Assembly: GCA_026985755.1 (NCBI GenBank)
Contig: JALSPX010000006.1
Span: forward strand, 1-21,205
Source of the DNA: Sulfurovum sp.
GTDB taxonomy: Bacteria; Campylobacterota; Campylobacteria; Campylobacterales; Sulfurovaceae
Reading direction: 5' to 3'
DNA length: 21,205 nucleotides
Shown: positions 15,108-21,205 of the stretch, piece by piece
Numbering within the stretch: position 1 is the stretch's first letter
Layout of the letters: each line of letters begins with the position of its first letter
Program-made: the position numbers and the translations under genes
The notes under the pieces: model-generated
Databases searched by the model: none
Seen by the model: the letters and a program-made list of their open reading frames with translations, nothing else
What the model was told of the DNA's origin: nothing

Positions 15108-15893
15108 ATGAAAGAGATCAAATTTTTAATTTCTATAGTGATAGTGCTTGTTTTTCATGCTTGTCAAGGGAGAGATATGCCCATAAAAACAGTAGATTCC
15201 AAACCTATAGCTGACACAAATACCTCAGTATCTGTTGCAATCAGCAAGGATAAGAAAAAAGAAAAAAGTGTACACACACAAAAGAAAAAAGTTCCCCAGA
15301 AGAAAAAAACTGTAACTGCAACATTAAAATCTCAAACTTCTGTAGTAAAAAAGCCTAAGACTCCCTCGATAAAAAATTTGCCTCCTTTGCCTACAATAGA
15401 AAAGCCTAAGCAAATAAAAAAAGTCATCTCTAAACTTAGTCATCATAGTATAGACGAAATTATCAATACGAAAGTAGCACAACCTAGGGAGAGTTTTTCT
15501 GGTGGTGACATTGTCGATAAGTTAGATATGGCAACCATTCGTATAGGAAAAAGCAGTGACTATACAAGTATCATTTTTGACAGTTATATCTATGAAGGAA
15601 AAGATATTTTCCCCTCAGAAAAAGCATCTACTTCAGGGATATATCTCTTTACCTATGAACCCAGTAAAAAGCGTATCGTGGGTATTATAGATGGGTACAA
15701 TGCTTTCTCTGCACTTTTAAGTGATCAACATGAGCTCTTTAGTGACAATAAGATAGTCAAAAATATCTATATCTTAAAACATTTAGGTCAAGATGGCATT
15801 AAATTTGCAATTAAACTAAGAAAAAATGTACGTGTCAATATATTTGATGTCAAGAATCCTGGTCGGATCATTGTCAATTTGTTTCCTCTTTAA
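15108..15893 (+). CDS. Probable lipoprotein, C-terminal AMIN-like domain (paralogue 2)
   Basis: The 261-residue protein has a signal peptide with a cysteine at residue 19 (V-F-H-A-C, a poor lipobox), a Lys/Thr/Pro-rich linker (about 25-130), and a C-terminal domain (138-261) clearly homologous to that of the preceding gene (LDMATIRIGKSSDYTS to VKNPGRIIVNLFP). The start at 15108 has AAAGGAT about 10 bases upstream; a TTG at 15081 keeps the frame open but lacks a binding site. The pair arose by tandem duplication of the C-terminal domain, with N-termini differing in anchor type. It converges on the aspartic protease gene with a gap of only 8 bases. Confidence 0.65.
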   Translation: MKEIKFLISIVIVLVFHACQGRDMPIKTVDSKPIADTNTSVSVAISKDKKKEKSVHTQKKKVPQKKKTVTATLKSQTSVVKKPKTPSIKNLPPLPTIEKPKQIKKVISKLSHHSIDEIINTKVAQPRESFSGGDIVDKLDMATIRIGKSSDYTSIIFDSYIYEGKDIFPSEKASTSGIYLFTYEPSKKRIVGIIDGYNAFSALLSDQHELFSDNKIVKNIYILKHLGQDGIKFAIKLRKNVRVNIFDVKNPGRIIVNLFPL

Positions 15894-15901
15894 ATGTCTC
15901 T

Positions 15902-17041
15902 TTATTTTTTTGGATTTAAATAGAGCATATCTTCATCTTGATTGATAAAAAATGTAAACTGCTTGAAAAAATTCATTCCTAGTAAGCCATCTATACCATC
16001 TCTTTTAAATGGTGCTGTGGTTACTTCAATATTTGACAACTCCAAATTGCCTATTTTCATGCTATGTGCATTACAAAGCTTTGCATTGACATTGTTTCCT
16101 GCTGTTTCTAGCACCAAATCATCTCGGATAACCTCAAGCATTGATGCCTTATCTTCATCAATAAAAATAAAAGTTGCACCCGTATCAAGCATAAGAGAAA
16201 AAGAGGTGCCATCTAAGAATACATTGGCGACATAATGGTCTCCATAACGTAACAATGGTATGGCATATTCATATGACTCTTTTTGATCATTATCTATTTC
16301 ATTGAGTAAGGTTTTAACATTTTGTGCATACACTTCATCATATTTAAGTCCTTCTAGCAAAGGAGCAGCCTCTTGTGTTTTATCTAAATGCATATAGAGT
16401 TTTGCCAAGCGATAGGTATAAAAATTATCACTATCATCATAAGCAATCATCTCTTCTAAAAATGTGATAAGTTTTCCATACTCTTCCCTTTTTAAAAGTG
16501 TATCAATCTGTTTTATTGCTGTATCACGTAACTGTGCGTTTAGACGTTTATCTTCACTCTCAGATACATAATTTTCTTTTTCCTGCATAATAAGTGCTAT
16601 AGCTTTTGAAAACTCCCCCTCTTTTATATAGGTTGTTATCATCGATTTCCATACACTGCTTTGAGGCTCATTCTCTAAAAAAATATTCATATACTCCAAT
16701 GCCAGAGGAGCATCTTTTTGTGCCAACATATCAAGATACTCTTCTATACGCACTCTCTCTTTTTGAGTGCCATGCTCAAGATACCAGCTTAGCGCATCAT
16801 AAAACTTGTTCTCTTTTAAAAGCATATCTAGTGTATCTCTATTTTTTCTCGTCTCTTTTGGTATCGTGACACTTTCACTTTTGTCCTTGATATTAGATTG
16901 ATGCCTAAAGGTGATATGATGTATCTCTTTTGTGGCTTCTTTTTTGGATACATCTAGCGTAGGCAAAGTGAGATTAAAGTAATCTATACTTAACCAAGCC
17001 AAAATAAAAATAATCATAAAAATAAAAAATGTTCTAATCAT
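15902..17041 (-). CDS. Membrane-anchored retropepsin-like aspartic protease with TPR-like region
   Basis: The 379-residue protein has an N-terminal membrane anchor (about 3-19), a helical middle (about 70-250) with TPR/Sel1-like repeats, and a C-terminal retropepsin-like domain (about 262-379). That domain has the catalytic L-D286-T-G-A, then LETAGNNVNAKLCNAHSMKIG and the second-turn motif D-G-L-L-G-M-N-F-F. One D-T-G-A per chain implies that the active enzyme is a dimer, as in clan AA (TIGR02281-type) bacterial proteins. The ATG at 17041 directly abuts the 17044-17216 inverted repeat, whose end supplies the only binding-site candidate (GGGA). Substrate unknown. Confidence 0.8.
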   Translation of the reverse strand: MIRTFFIFMIIFILAWLSIDYFNLTLPTLDVSKKEATKEIHHITFRHQSNIKDKSESVTIPKETRKNRDTLDMLLKENKFYDALSWYLEHGTQKERVRIEEYLDMLAQKDAPLALEYMNIFLENEPQSSVWKSMITTYIKEGEFSKAIALIMQEKENYVSESEDKRLNAQLRDTAIKQIDTLLKREEYGKLITFLEEMIAYDDSDNFYTYRLAKLYMHLDKTQEAAPLLEGLKYDEVYAQNVKTLLNEIDNDQKESYEYAIPLLRYGDHYVANVFLDGTSFSLMLDTGATFIFIDEDKASMLEVIRDDLVLETAGNNVNAKLCNAHSMKIGNLELSNIEVTTAPFKRDGIDGLLGMNFFKQFTFFINQDEDMLYLNPKK

Positions 17042-17046
17042 AAAAT
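17041..17046 (+). promoter_or_regulatory. Possible rightward -10 box for a hairpin transcript
   Basis: TAAAAT is followed after two bases by TCCCAAA, the same spacing as other -10-like sites here (17214-17219 and 20563-20568 on the reverse strand). Transcription from it would cover the whole 17044-17216 hairpin in the orientation in which it pairs best. Confidence 0.3.
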
Positions 17047-17216
17047 AATCCCAAATTATGCATTAGAATCGTTTAAATTCTGTAAAGGCTTAGTGCATGG
17101 GTGTTTACAAAGAATTTGAGTTTAACCCAAAGGTTAATCGATGGTTCTTTGTGAATACCCATGTGCTAATGCTTTGCAGAAGATGAATGATTTCTAATGC
17201 ATATTTTGGGATAATT
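17044..17216 (+). repeat. 173-nt long imperfect inverted repeat, candidate structured RNA or MITE-like element
   Basis: The two halves pair over the entire length (17044 with 17216, inward to 17127 with 17132, around a CAAA tetraloop at 17128-17131). I count 74 pairs, 10 opposed mismatches and one bulged base (17191). The longest uninterrupted run is 27 pairs, 17090-17116 with 17143-17169. Nine pairs are G-U or U-G on the plus strand, and there are no A-C oppositions, so the plus-strand RNA folds better than the minus-strand one. It fills most of the gap between the aspartic protease and ychF. No ORF or transposase is inside. Candidates are a small structured RNA, a non-autonomous palindromic element, or a leader shared with either neighbour. 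Confidence 0.7.
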
Positions 17217-17219
17217 GTA
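17214..17219 (-). promoter_or_regulatory. Possible -10 box for the aspartic protease gene
   Basis: The reverse strand reads GTACAATTATCCCAAAA, giving TACAAT and the recurring TCCCAAA block at the right edge of the inverted repeat. A transcript starting here would carry the hairpin as a leader of about 165 bases before the protease ATG at 17041. Confidence 0.3.
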
Positions 17220-17256
17220 CCCAATTAATGTAAACCACATAAAACCATAATTTGGA

Positions 17257-17262
17257 TAAAAT
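17257..17262 (+). promoter_or_regulatory. Putative -10 box for ychF
   Basis: TAAAAT in TTTGGATAAAATCAC lies 27 bases upstream of the ychF ATG and outside the inverted repeat. It suggests that ychF has its own start site and does not depend on a transcript through the hairpin. Confidence 0.4.
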
Positions 17263-17289
17263 CACAACATTAAACACTAAGGAAACAAT

Positions 17290-18393
17290 ATGGGACTAGG
17301 CATCGGACTTGTTGGACTACCAAATGTAGGGAAATCTACCACATTTAACGCACTCACTAAAGCACAAAATGCAGAGAGTGCCAACTATCCATTCTGTACT
17401 ATAGAGCCAAACAAAGCCGTAGTACCTGTACCAGATAAAAGATTAGATGCACTTGCAAAAATAGTGAATCCTGAAAAGATACAATACTCCACACTTGACT
17501 TCGTCGATATTGCAGGGCTTGTTGCAGGCGCTAGTAAAGGAGAAGGTCTAGGAAACAAATTTCTAGGAAATATCCGTGAAACTGAAGTGATACTCCATAT
17601 CGTTAGATGTTTTGAAGACCCAAACATTGTACACACAGAAGGTAGTATCGACCCTATACGTGATGTAGAGATTATCGAACAAGAGTTACTTTTTGCAGAT
17701 ATTGACGCGGTACTCAAACGTATAGAGATGCTCAAGAAAAAAGCAAAAGGCAATGACAAAGGTGCCAAAGAACAACTAGAAGTCGCAGAAGCACTACTGG
17801 CACATATAGAAGATGGTGCCCCTGTTTCTACCTTTGAAGATTTAGAATCAGATGGATTTTTGGCAATAAATAAAGACCTGCGTCTACTCACCTCAAAACC
17901 TATCATCTATGGTGCCAATGTAGATGAAGATGGGCTTACAGATGACAGCGAATTTGTACAAAAACTTAAAGCTTATGCTAATGAGCGTGGCTCAGAAGTG
18001 ATCAAACTTTGTGCCAAAGTGGAAGAAGATATGGTAGACTTCGATGATGAAGAACGCGATGAGATGCTTGTAGACCTTGGGGTCACAGAGTCAGGACTAG
18101 AGCAAATCATCCATAAAGGGTTTGCAAAACTTGGTTTACAATCGTACTTTACCGCAGGTGTCAAAGAGGTACGTGCATGGACCATACGTCAAGGTACCAC
18201 TGCACCCAAAGCCGCAGCAGTCATACACAATGACTTTGAAAAAGGATTCATCCGTGCAGAAGTCATTAGCTATGAAGATTTCGTAGAGTTCGGTGGAGAA
18301 CAAGGTGCCAAAGAGGCAGGTAAAAACAGACTTGAAGGCAAAGAGTACATCGTCCAAGATGGTGATGTCATGCACTTTAGATTTAATGTATAA
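17290..18393 (+). CDS. ychF: YchF/Ola1-type ribosome-binding ATPase
   Basis: YchF belongs to the Obg-like P-loop family, prefers ATP over GTP, and associates with ribosomes. The 367-residue protein shows G-L-P-N-V-G-K-S (9-16, P-loop), D-I-A-G-L (73-77, G3), N-V-D-E (210-213, the NxxE in place of the GTP-specific NKxD), and a C-terminal TGS domain (about 283-366) ending GDVMHFRFNV. AAGGA precedes the ATG by 7 bases. It begins a rightward run with the DUF302 and DUF1456 genes that ends at the terminator at 19342-19376. Confidence 0.96.
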   Translation: MGLGIGLVGLPNVGKSTTFNALTKAQNAESANYPFCTIEPNKAVVPVPDKRLDALAKIVNPEKIQYSTLDFVDIAGLVAGASKGEGLGNKFLGNIRETEVILHIVRCFEDPNIVHTEGSIDPIRDVEIIEQELLFADIDAVLKRIEMLKKKAKGNDKGAKEQLEVAEALLAHIEDGAPVSTFEDLESDGFLAINKDLRLLTSKPIIYGANVDEDGLTDDSEFVQKLKAYANERGSEVIKLCAKVEEDMVDFDDEERDEMLVDLGVTESGLEQIIHKGFAKLGLQSYFTAGVKEVRAWTIRQGTTAPKAAAVIHNDFEKGFIRAEVISYEDFVEFGGEQGAKEAGKNRLEGKEYIVQDGDVMHFRFNV

Positions 18394-18406
18394 CAAAGGT
18401 TTTTTG

Positions 18407-18871
18407 ATGAAAAATGTACTACTTTCCATGTTTATTGTATTTGGTTTAATCGCTTGTGATGGCAATAAAAAAGGTACATTTTTAAAAACAGTCACCTCTC
18501 CATATACACAAGCCCAGTCTGTTAAAAAACTCCAGAATGTGATCAAACAAAAAGGACTTACCCTTTTTGAAACCATAGACCATAAAGCCAATGCAGCAGC
18601 AGTAAAGATGAACCTTAAACCAGAGACCGTCGTGGTATTTGGTAATCCTAGAATGGGTACGATACTTATGGATTGTAACCCATCTATGGGGCTCGATTTA
18701 CCTCTTCGTATTTTGGTTAATACCACCTATGAAGGTGTCACCTCTTTTACCTATACCAACCCAGAATACTGGTCTCTCAAACATAATATCAAAGATAAAA
18801 CTTGTCTAGGCATTATCAACAAAGCTGCTATTGCCCTAGCTGAGATAGTAGATGAGGCTAGTAAAAAGTAA
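18407..18871 (+). CDS. DUF302-family lipoprotein
   Basis: The 154-residue protein starts with a lipoprotein signal (L-I-A-C, cysteine at 17), so it is probably membrane-tethered in the periplasm. The rest matches the DUF302 pattern: a TVTSPYTQAQSVKKL helix, KGLTLFETIDHKANA, VVVFGNPRMGTILM and LDLPLRILV, then a C-terminal helix. The DUF302 fold is a small alpha/beta domain of unknown function. The start at 18407 has AAAGG 8 bases upstream; the frame is open back to 18293, but that part lies inside ychF. It follows the ychF stop by 13 bases. Confidence 0.82.
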   Translation: MKNVLLSMFIVFGLIACDGNKKGTFLKTVTSPYTQAQSVKKLQNVIKQKGLTLFETIDHKANAAAVKMNLKPETVVVFGNPRMGTILMDCNPSMGLDLPLRILVNTTYEGVTSFTYTNPEYWSLKHNIKDKTCLGIINKAAIALAEIVDEASKK

Positions 18872-18872
18872 T

Positions 18873-19358
18873 ATGACACTCACAACCAATGAGATACTCT
18901 ACCGTATACAAAAAGCACTTAGCCTCACTACAGAAGATATCCTGAAAACATACAAGTTTGAAGGATATACCATGGAACCTGCACATTTAGAGGCTTTACT
19001 TAAGCGGCGTATGGACAAAGGTTTTCTTCAATGCAGCTATGAGGAGTTAGGCATTTTTCTAGATGGTCTTGTCACACTCAAACGAGGAGAAAGCCCTAAA
19101 AACAGAAATGATGATGAAGCTGTAGAACTCACCAATAACCTCATACTCAAAAAACTACGCATTGCCCTAGAGCTTAAAGAGGCTGAGATAGAAATTATTT
19201 TTGGATTGGCAGATATAACGCTGAGTAAGCAACAGCTCAAATCACTCTTTAGGAAAGAGGGACATAAAAACTTTAAGTCCTGCTCAAATGACTTACTTAT
19301 GAGTTTTTTAGAAGGTCTTGATGAGTTTTATTATGTAGGTGGAGATATGGAAGAGTAA
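18873..19358 (+). CDS. DUF1456 (YehS-like) protein
   Basis: The 161-residue soluble protein contains two copies of a helical repeat of about 70 residues. Copy 1 begins NEILYRIQKALSLTTEDIL and ends in the CSYEELGIFLDGLVTLKRG region; copy 2 begins NNLILKKLRIALELKEAEI and ends SNDLLMSFLEGLDEFY. This is the layout of DUF1456 proteins such as E. coli YehS, function unknown. I chose ATG 18873, two bases after the DUF302 stop; an earlier in-frame ATG at 18852 lies inside the DUF302 gene and adds seven residues with no family support. The 3' end, including the stop codon, forms part of the transcription terminator. Confidence 0.8.
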   Translation: MTLTTNEILYRIQKALSLTTEDILKTYKFEGYTMEPAHLEALLKRRMDKGFLQCSYEELGIFLDGLVTLKRGESPKNRNDDEAVELTNNLILKKLRIALELKEAEIEIIFGLADITLSKQQLKSLFRKEGHKNFKSCSNDLLMSFLEGLDEFYYVGGDMEE

Positions 19359-19376
19359 TACTCTCATATCTCTTTT
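19342..19376 (+). terminator. Rho-independent terminator overlapping the DUF1456 stop
   Basis: GAGATATG (19342-19349) pairs with CATATCTC (19365-19372) and AGAGT (19352-19356) with ACTCT (19360-19364), giving 13 bp with a 2-base bulge and an AAT loop, followed by TTTT. The TAA stop at 19356-19358 lies at the top of the hairpin. It is oriented for the rightward ychF run; the reverse strand lacks a T-run. Confidence 0.85.
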
Positions 19377-19389
19377 AAGAAGTCAAATA

Positions 19390-19983
19390 CTACTTTTGAC
19401 CACCACACTTACCCGATGCACACTTCATGCCTTTCATCTTCATTTTTTTCATCATCTTTTGTTCTTTTCCTTTTTCCATAAGATACGCTAGTTGTTTTTC
19501 ATCAAGTATCTTCGTTGAGTTATCAAGGCAGTTTAGATGTACCATCGTTGCTTCAGCCTCTAAGTCTGCAAGTTTCTCTACTTTTTCTTTGAGATCTGCT
19601 GCTTTGGTACCTGCTTTACTTGCTTGAATTATCTCTTGTCTTAAGGCTGTCACTTCTGGTTTCAGCTTCATCACTGCACCCATAGTCTCTTTACGTACTG
19701 TAAGCAACTTCGTTTTTTGCTCATCAGTGAGTGCTAGCTTTACATCATCCCAGTTTTGCTTTATCATTGTAGTAAGATGAGGCAAGCCATGCTTGATAAG
19801 AAAAGGAGAACCCTTCTTCATTTTATGCATTTTTTTCTTCTGCATCATCTGATTATCCTGCTTTGCCTTACCCATCATTCCTGCGCCACATTTACCAGCT
19901 TGACATTTCATACCTTCTGCTTGTGCAGGTAAAACCAGTAAAGCCAGCGTAGTCACCGAAGCGAATGTTATTTTTTTAATCAT
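19390..19983 (-). CDS. Spy/CpxP-like periplasmic protein with KCG motifs at both ends
   Basis: The 197-residue protein has a Sec signal (about 1-22, ending A-Q-A). The mature N-terminus reads EGMKCQAGKCGAG (Cys27, Cys32), then a Met/Lys-rich segment. A helical core follows with an LTxxQ motif (LTDEQK, 85-90) as in Spy/CpxP envelope-stress and metal-response chaperones. It closes with a Lys/Met run and GMKCASGKCGGQK (Cys188, Cys193). One further Cys is at 152. Paired KCxxGKCG motifs recall the EGKCGEGKCG-type repeats of bufferin-like peptides, which bind copper after cysteine modification by DUF692 (MNIO) enzymes; no such enzyme is encoded in this window. Metal binding is inferred. AAGGA lies 7 bases upstream of the ATG. 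Confidence 0.72.
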   Translation of the reverse strand: MIKKITFASVTTLALLVLPAQAEGMKCQAGKCGAGMMGKAKQDNQMMQKKKMHKMKKGSPFLIKHGLPHLTTMIKQNWDDVKLALTDEQKTKLLTVRKETMGAVMKLKPEVTALRQEIIQASKAGTKAADLKEKVEKLADLEAEATMVHLNCLDNSTKILDEKQLAYLMEKGKEQKMMKKMKMKGMKCASGKCGGQK

Positions 19984-20055
19984 TGTTAATCCTTTTTGTA
20001 TTAAAGTAATATAGTCTACAAAAGATTTGTTAATTGGATATTAATAGGATAGAGG

Positions 20056-20082
20056 AATTAAAGGGTACCCACAAGGGAACCC
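20056..20082 (-). terminator. Rho-independent terminator for the 20544-20092 gene
   Basis: On the reverse strand GGGTTCCC, loop TTGT, GGGTACCC is followed by TTTAATT, just downstream of the stop at 20092. The stem has one internal A-A mismatch (position 20067 against 20078). It separates this gene from the Spy-like gene downstream. Confidence 0.7.
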
Positions 20083-20091
20083 CTACGCTAT

Positions 20092-20544
20092 TTATGCAAA
20101 TAACTGTTTATTGACTTTGGCTATATAGCCAAGTGCTTCTAGTGTCTGCTTATCCAAAGCCTTTTTTTGTATCTGGGCAACCATCCCCACAAGATCATCA
20201 TACTTTTTCAAATCTATCTTTTTTCGATGCAAAGCAACATGACCCAAGTATCCCAACACATCCTCACGGCTTACGATGTTTTGTGCATCGAGTGTTTGAA
20301 GCAATAAAGAAAGATACATCTCATCTTCACCCTCTACAAGATTGTCTGCCAGCTCCTCTGCCACATCTTCATCGAGCCCTTTGTTGTACAACACAGTCGA
20401 GATGCCTGATACCACAGAAGTACGGTTTTGTTTTTGTGTCTGCGTAGGGGCAGATTCCATATCTGCCCTCACCTCTGCCACAGCAGGATTAAACGCCAAT
20501 CCAGAGATAATAAGTGTCAGTGTTATAAAGTTTTGTTTATTCAT
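20092..20544 (-). CDS. Unknown exported helical protein
   Basis: The 150-residue protein has a signal peptide (about 1-23, ending A-V-A) and a polar, mostly helical mature part with acidic stretches (LDEDVAEELADNLVEGEDEM, about 57-76) and no cysteines. I do not recognise a family. AAAGGA sits 6 bases before the ATG and a -10-like TACAAT lies about 20 bases upstream. It is bounded by its own terminator, so it is probably monocistronic. Likely periplasmic. Confidence 0.7.
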   Translation of the reverse strand: MNKQNFITLTLIISGLAFNPAVAEVRADMESAPTQTQKQNRTSVVSGISTVLYNKGLDEDVAEELADNLVEGEDEMYLSLLLQTLDAQNIVSREDVLGYLGHVALHRKKIDLKKYDDLVGMVAQIQKKALDKQTLEALGYIAKVNKQLFA

Positions 20545-20562
20545 TTAAAATCCTTTGGGATT

Positions 20563-20568
20563 ATTGTA
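20563..20568 (-). promoter_or_regulatory. Putative -10 box for the 20544-20092 gene
   Basis: The reverse strand reads CTACAATAATCCCAAAGGA, a TACAAT box followed by the TCCCAAA block, which here runs into the ribosome-binding site AAAGGA. The predicted leader is very short. Confidence 0.35.
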
Positions 20569-20605
20569 GTGTAGAAAGGTAAATGACTATATCATTTCTC
20601 TATGG

Positions 20606-21019
20606 TTATTGGTTTATATGCTTGTGCAGAATCTCATATATTTCTCTAAATATCTCAAGATAGGCTTTCATATGCCCAAATATTTCATCAGCTAGTGCTT
20701 CATGGTAGGTATGTGTTGCAAGGTTCCTGTCATCTATCATGGCTAAAAGGTTTGAAACATCCTTTTGGTCTATGTACCCTGTGCTAAAAAACTCTCTCAT
20801 GCACGCCTTTGGAGAACGACATTCTACACCATCGTACTCTAGTAAAAAAGTTTTGATACTTTTCCATGTTATCTCTAAAGTAAATTCAAAACGTTGTATG
20901 GTAGAGTCTCTAAAAAACGAATACTCATCATCTGCCTTATGTTCCAAGGTTTTGTCATGTGCTTCACTCAGGCGGGTAAGTGCATTTGAAAAGTCTGCCA
21001 ATTTTTTCTCTAATGCCAC
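20606..21019 (-). CDS. HEPN-domain (HI0074-type) partner of a minimal nucleotidyltransferase
   Basis: The 137-residue all-helical protein matches the nucleotidyltransferase substrate-binding family: RDSTIQRFEFTLEITWKSIK (37-56), SPKACMREFFSTG (69-81), and DDRNLATHTYHEALA (96-110) with the HEPN R-N-x3-H motif (Arg98, His103). In related HEPN/MNT toxin-antitoxin pairs that motif forms an RNase active site and the MNT partner neutralises it by nucleotidylation. Translation starts at GTG 21019 (GAGGG 7 bases upstream), inside the end of the MNT gene with a 10-base overlap, so the pair is translationally coupled. Whether it is an active toxin cannot be told. Confidence 0.85.
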   Translation of the reverse strand: MALEKKLADFSNALTRLSEAHDKTLEHKADDEYSFFRDSTIQRFEFTLEITWKSIKTFLLEYDGVECRSPKACMREFFSTGYIDQKDVSNLLAMIDDRNLATHTYHEALADEIFGHMKAYLEIFREIYEILHKHINQ

Positions 21020-21205
21020 ACTACACCCTCATTTTTAACTATATTTTCTAAGTAAGGAGCCTGAGAAAGGTTAACCAAGTCTACTTTATAAGGAATGTTA
21101 GATTCTTCTATCGAAAAGCGTGCTTGTGAGAGCTTTGTACGTAGCACTCCTCTACCCTTGAGTGCCACATCTACATCTGAGTATTCAGACGCATCACCCC
21201 TTGCA
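21010..21205 (-). CDS. MNT-type nucleotidyltransferase, C-terminal part (cut by window edge)
   Basis: The reverse strand is open from the window edge to TAG at 21010-21012, giving 64 residues beginning ARGDASEYSDVDVAL. This contains the D-x-D metal pair and the residues following the G-S helix of minimal nucleotidyltransferases. It continues KLSQARFSIEESNIPYKVDL, a usual region of HI0073-type proteins, and ends VVWH. The N-terminal G-S and the start codon lie outside the window. It is the first gene of a coupled pair with the HEPN protein. Confidence 0.8.
   Translation of the reverse strand, partial: ARGDASEYSDVDVALKGRGVLRTKLSQARFSIEESNIPYKVDLVNLSQAPYLENIVKNEGVVWH

Noticed and set aside
15885..15920. 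Possible terminator TTTAAAT/ATTTAAA with a T-run between convergent genes
   Set aside because: The 7-bp stem is all A/T with a long loop; too weak to call with confidence.
18293..18406. Upstream extension of the DUF302 frame inside ychF
   Set aside because: The lipoprotein signal and binding site place the start at 18407; the extension is the ychF C-terminus read in another frame.

Overview
The window looks like chromosome from a Campylobacterota bacterium, most likely near Sulfurovum/Sulfurimonas. The evidence is the low GC content, AT-rich TATAAT-type -10 boxes without clear -35 boxes, periplasmic c-type cytochromes, the glyA/DUF1882 pair and the hemL/AtpZ-like/membrane-protein trio. That placement rests on gene order and protein style and was not computed. 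No tRNA, rRNA, CRISPR array, phage or intact insertion sequence was seen.

Layout. (1) 1-94: start of a leftward lipoprotein gene cut by the window edge. (2) 352-2994: a rightward, tightly packed three-gene periplasmic unit: di-haem cytochrome c peroxidase, Tat-exported metallophosphoesterase, mono-haem cytochrome c. (3) 5144-3018, leftward: hemL, an AtpZ/AtpI-like two-helix protein and an unknown four-helix membrane protein, each overlapping the next. (4) 5244-6554: a TonB/TolA-like energy transducer whose start appears to be non-AUG. It converges on a YkuD-type L,D-transpeptidase (7238-6546). (5) 7345-8724: NhaC antiporter with a hairpin in its leader, converging on the leftward glyA-DUF1882 pair (10485-8721). 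(6) 10688-15893, rightward: a membrane protein, trpB with a -1 frameshift near its 3' end, leucyl aminopeptidase pepA, and two tandem envelope paralogues sharing a C-terminal domain. (7) 17041-15902, leftward: a TPR-containing retropepsin-like aspartic protease. (8) 17044-17216: a 173-nt, nearly fully paired inverted repeat. (9) 17290-19358, rightward: ychF, a DUF302 lipoprotein and a DUF1456 protein, ending in a strong terminator. (10) 19983-20092, leftward: a Spy-like protein with paired KCxxGKCG-type motifs and an unknown exported helical protein. (11) 20606-21205, leftward: a HEPN/MNT (HI0074/HI0073-type) pair, the MNT gene running off the edge.

Most genes are housekeeping or envelope functions. 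The best leads for something undescribed are these. The 17044-17216 hairpin has strand differences that are all G-U wobbles in plus-strand RNA, and a short relative of its ends lies between hemL and the TonB-like gene. The peroxidase/phosphoesterase/cytochrome unit couples redox and phosphoryl chemistry in the periplasm. The Spy-like protein carries KCG motifs at both ends. The trpB frameshift removes a conserved PLP-site motif, and the TonB-like gene lacks a usable standard start codon.
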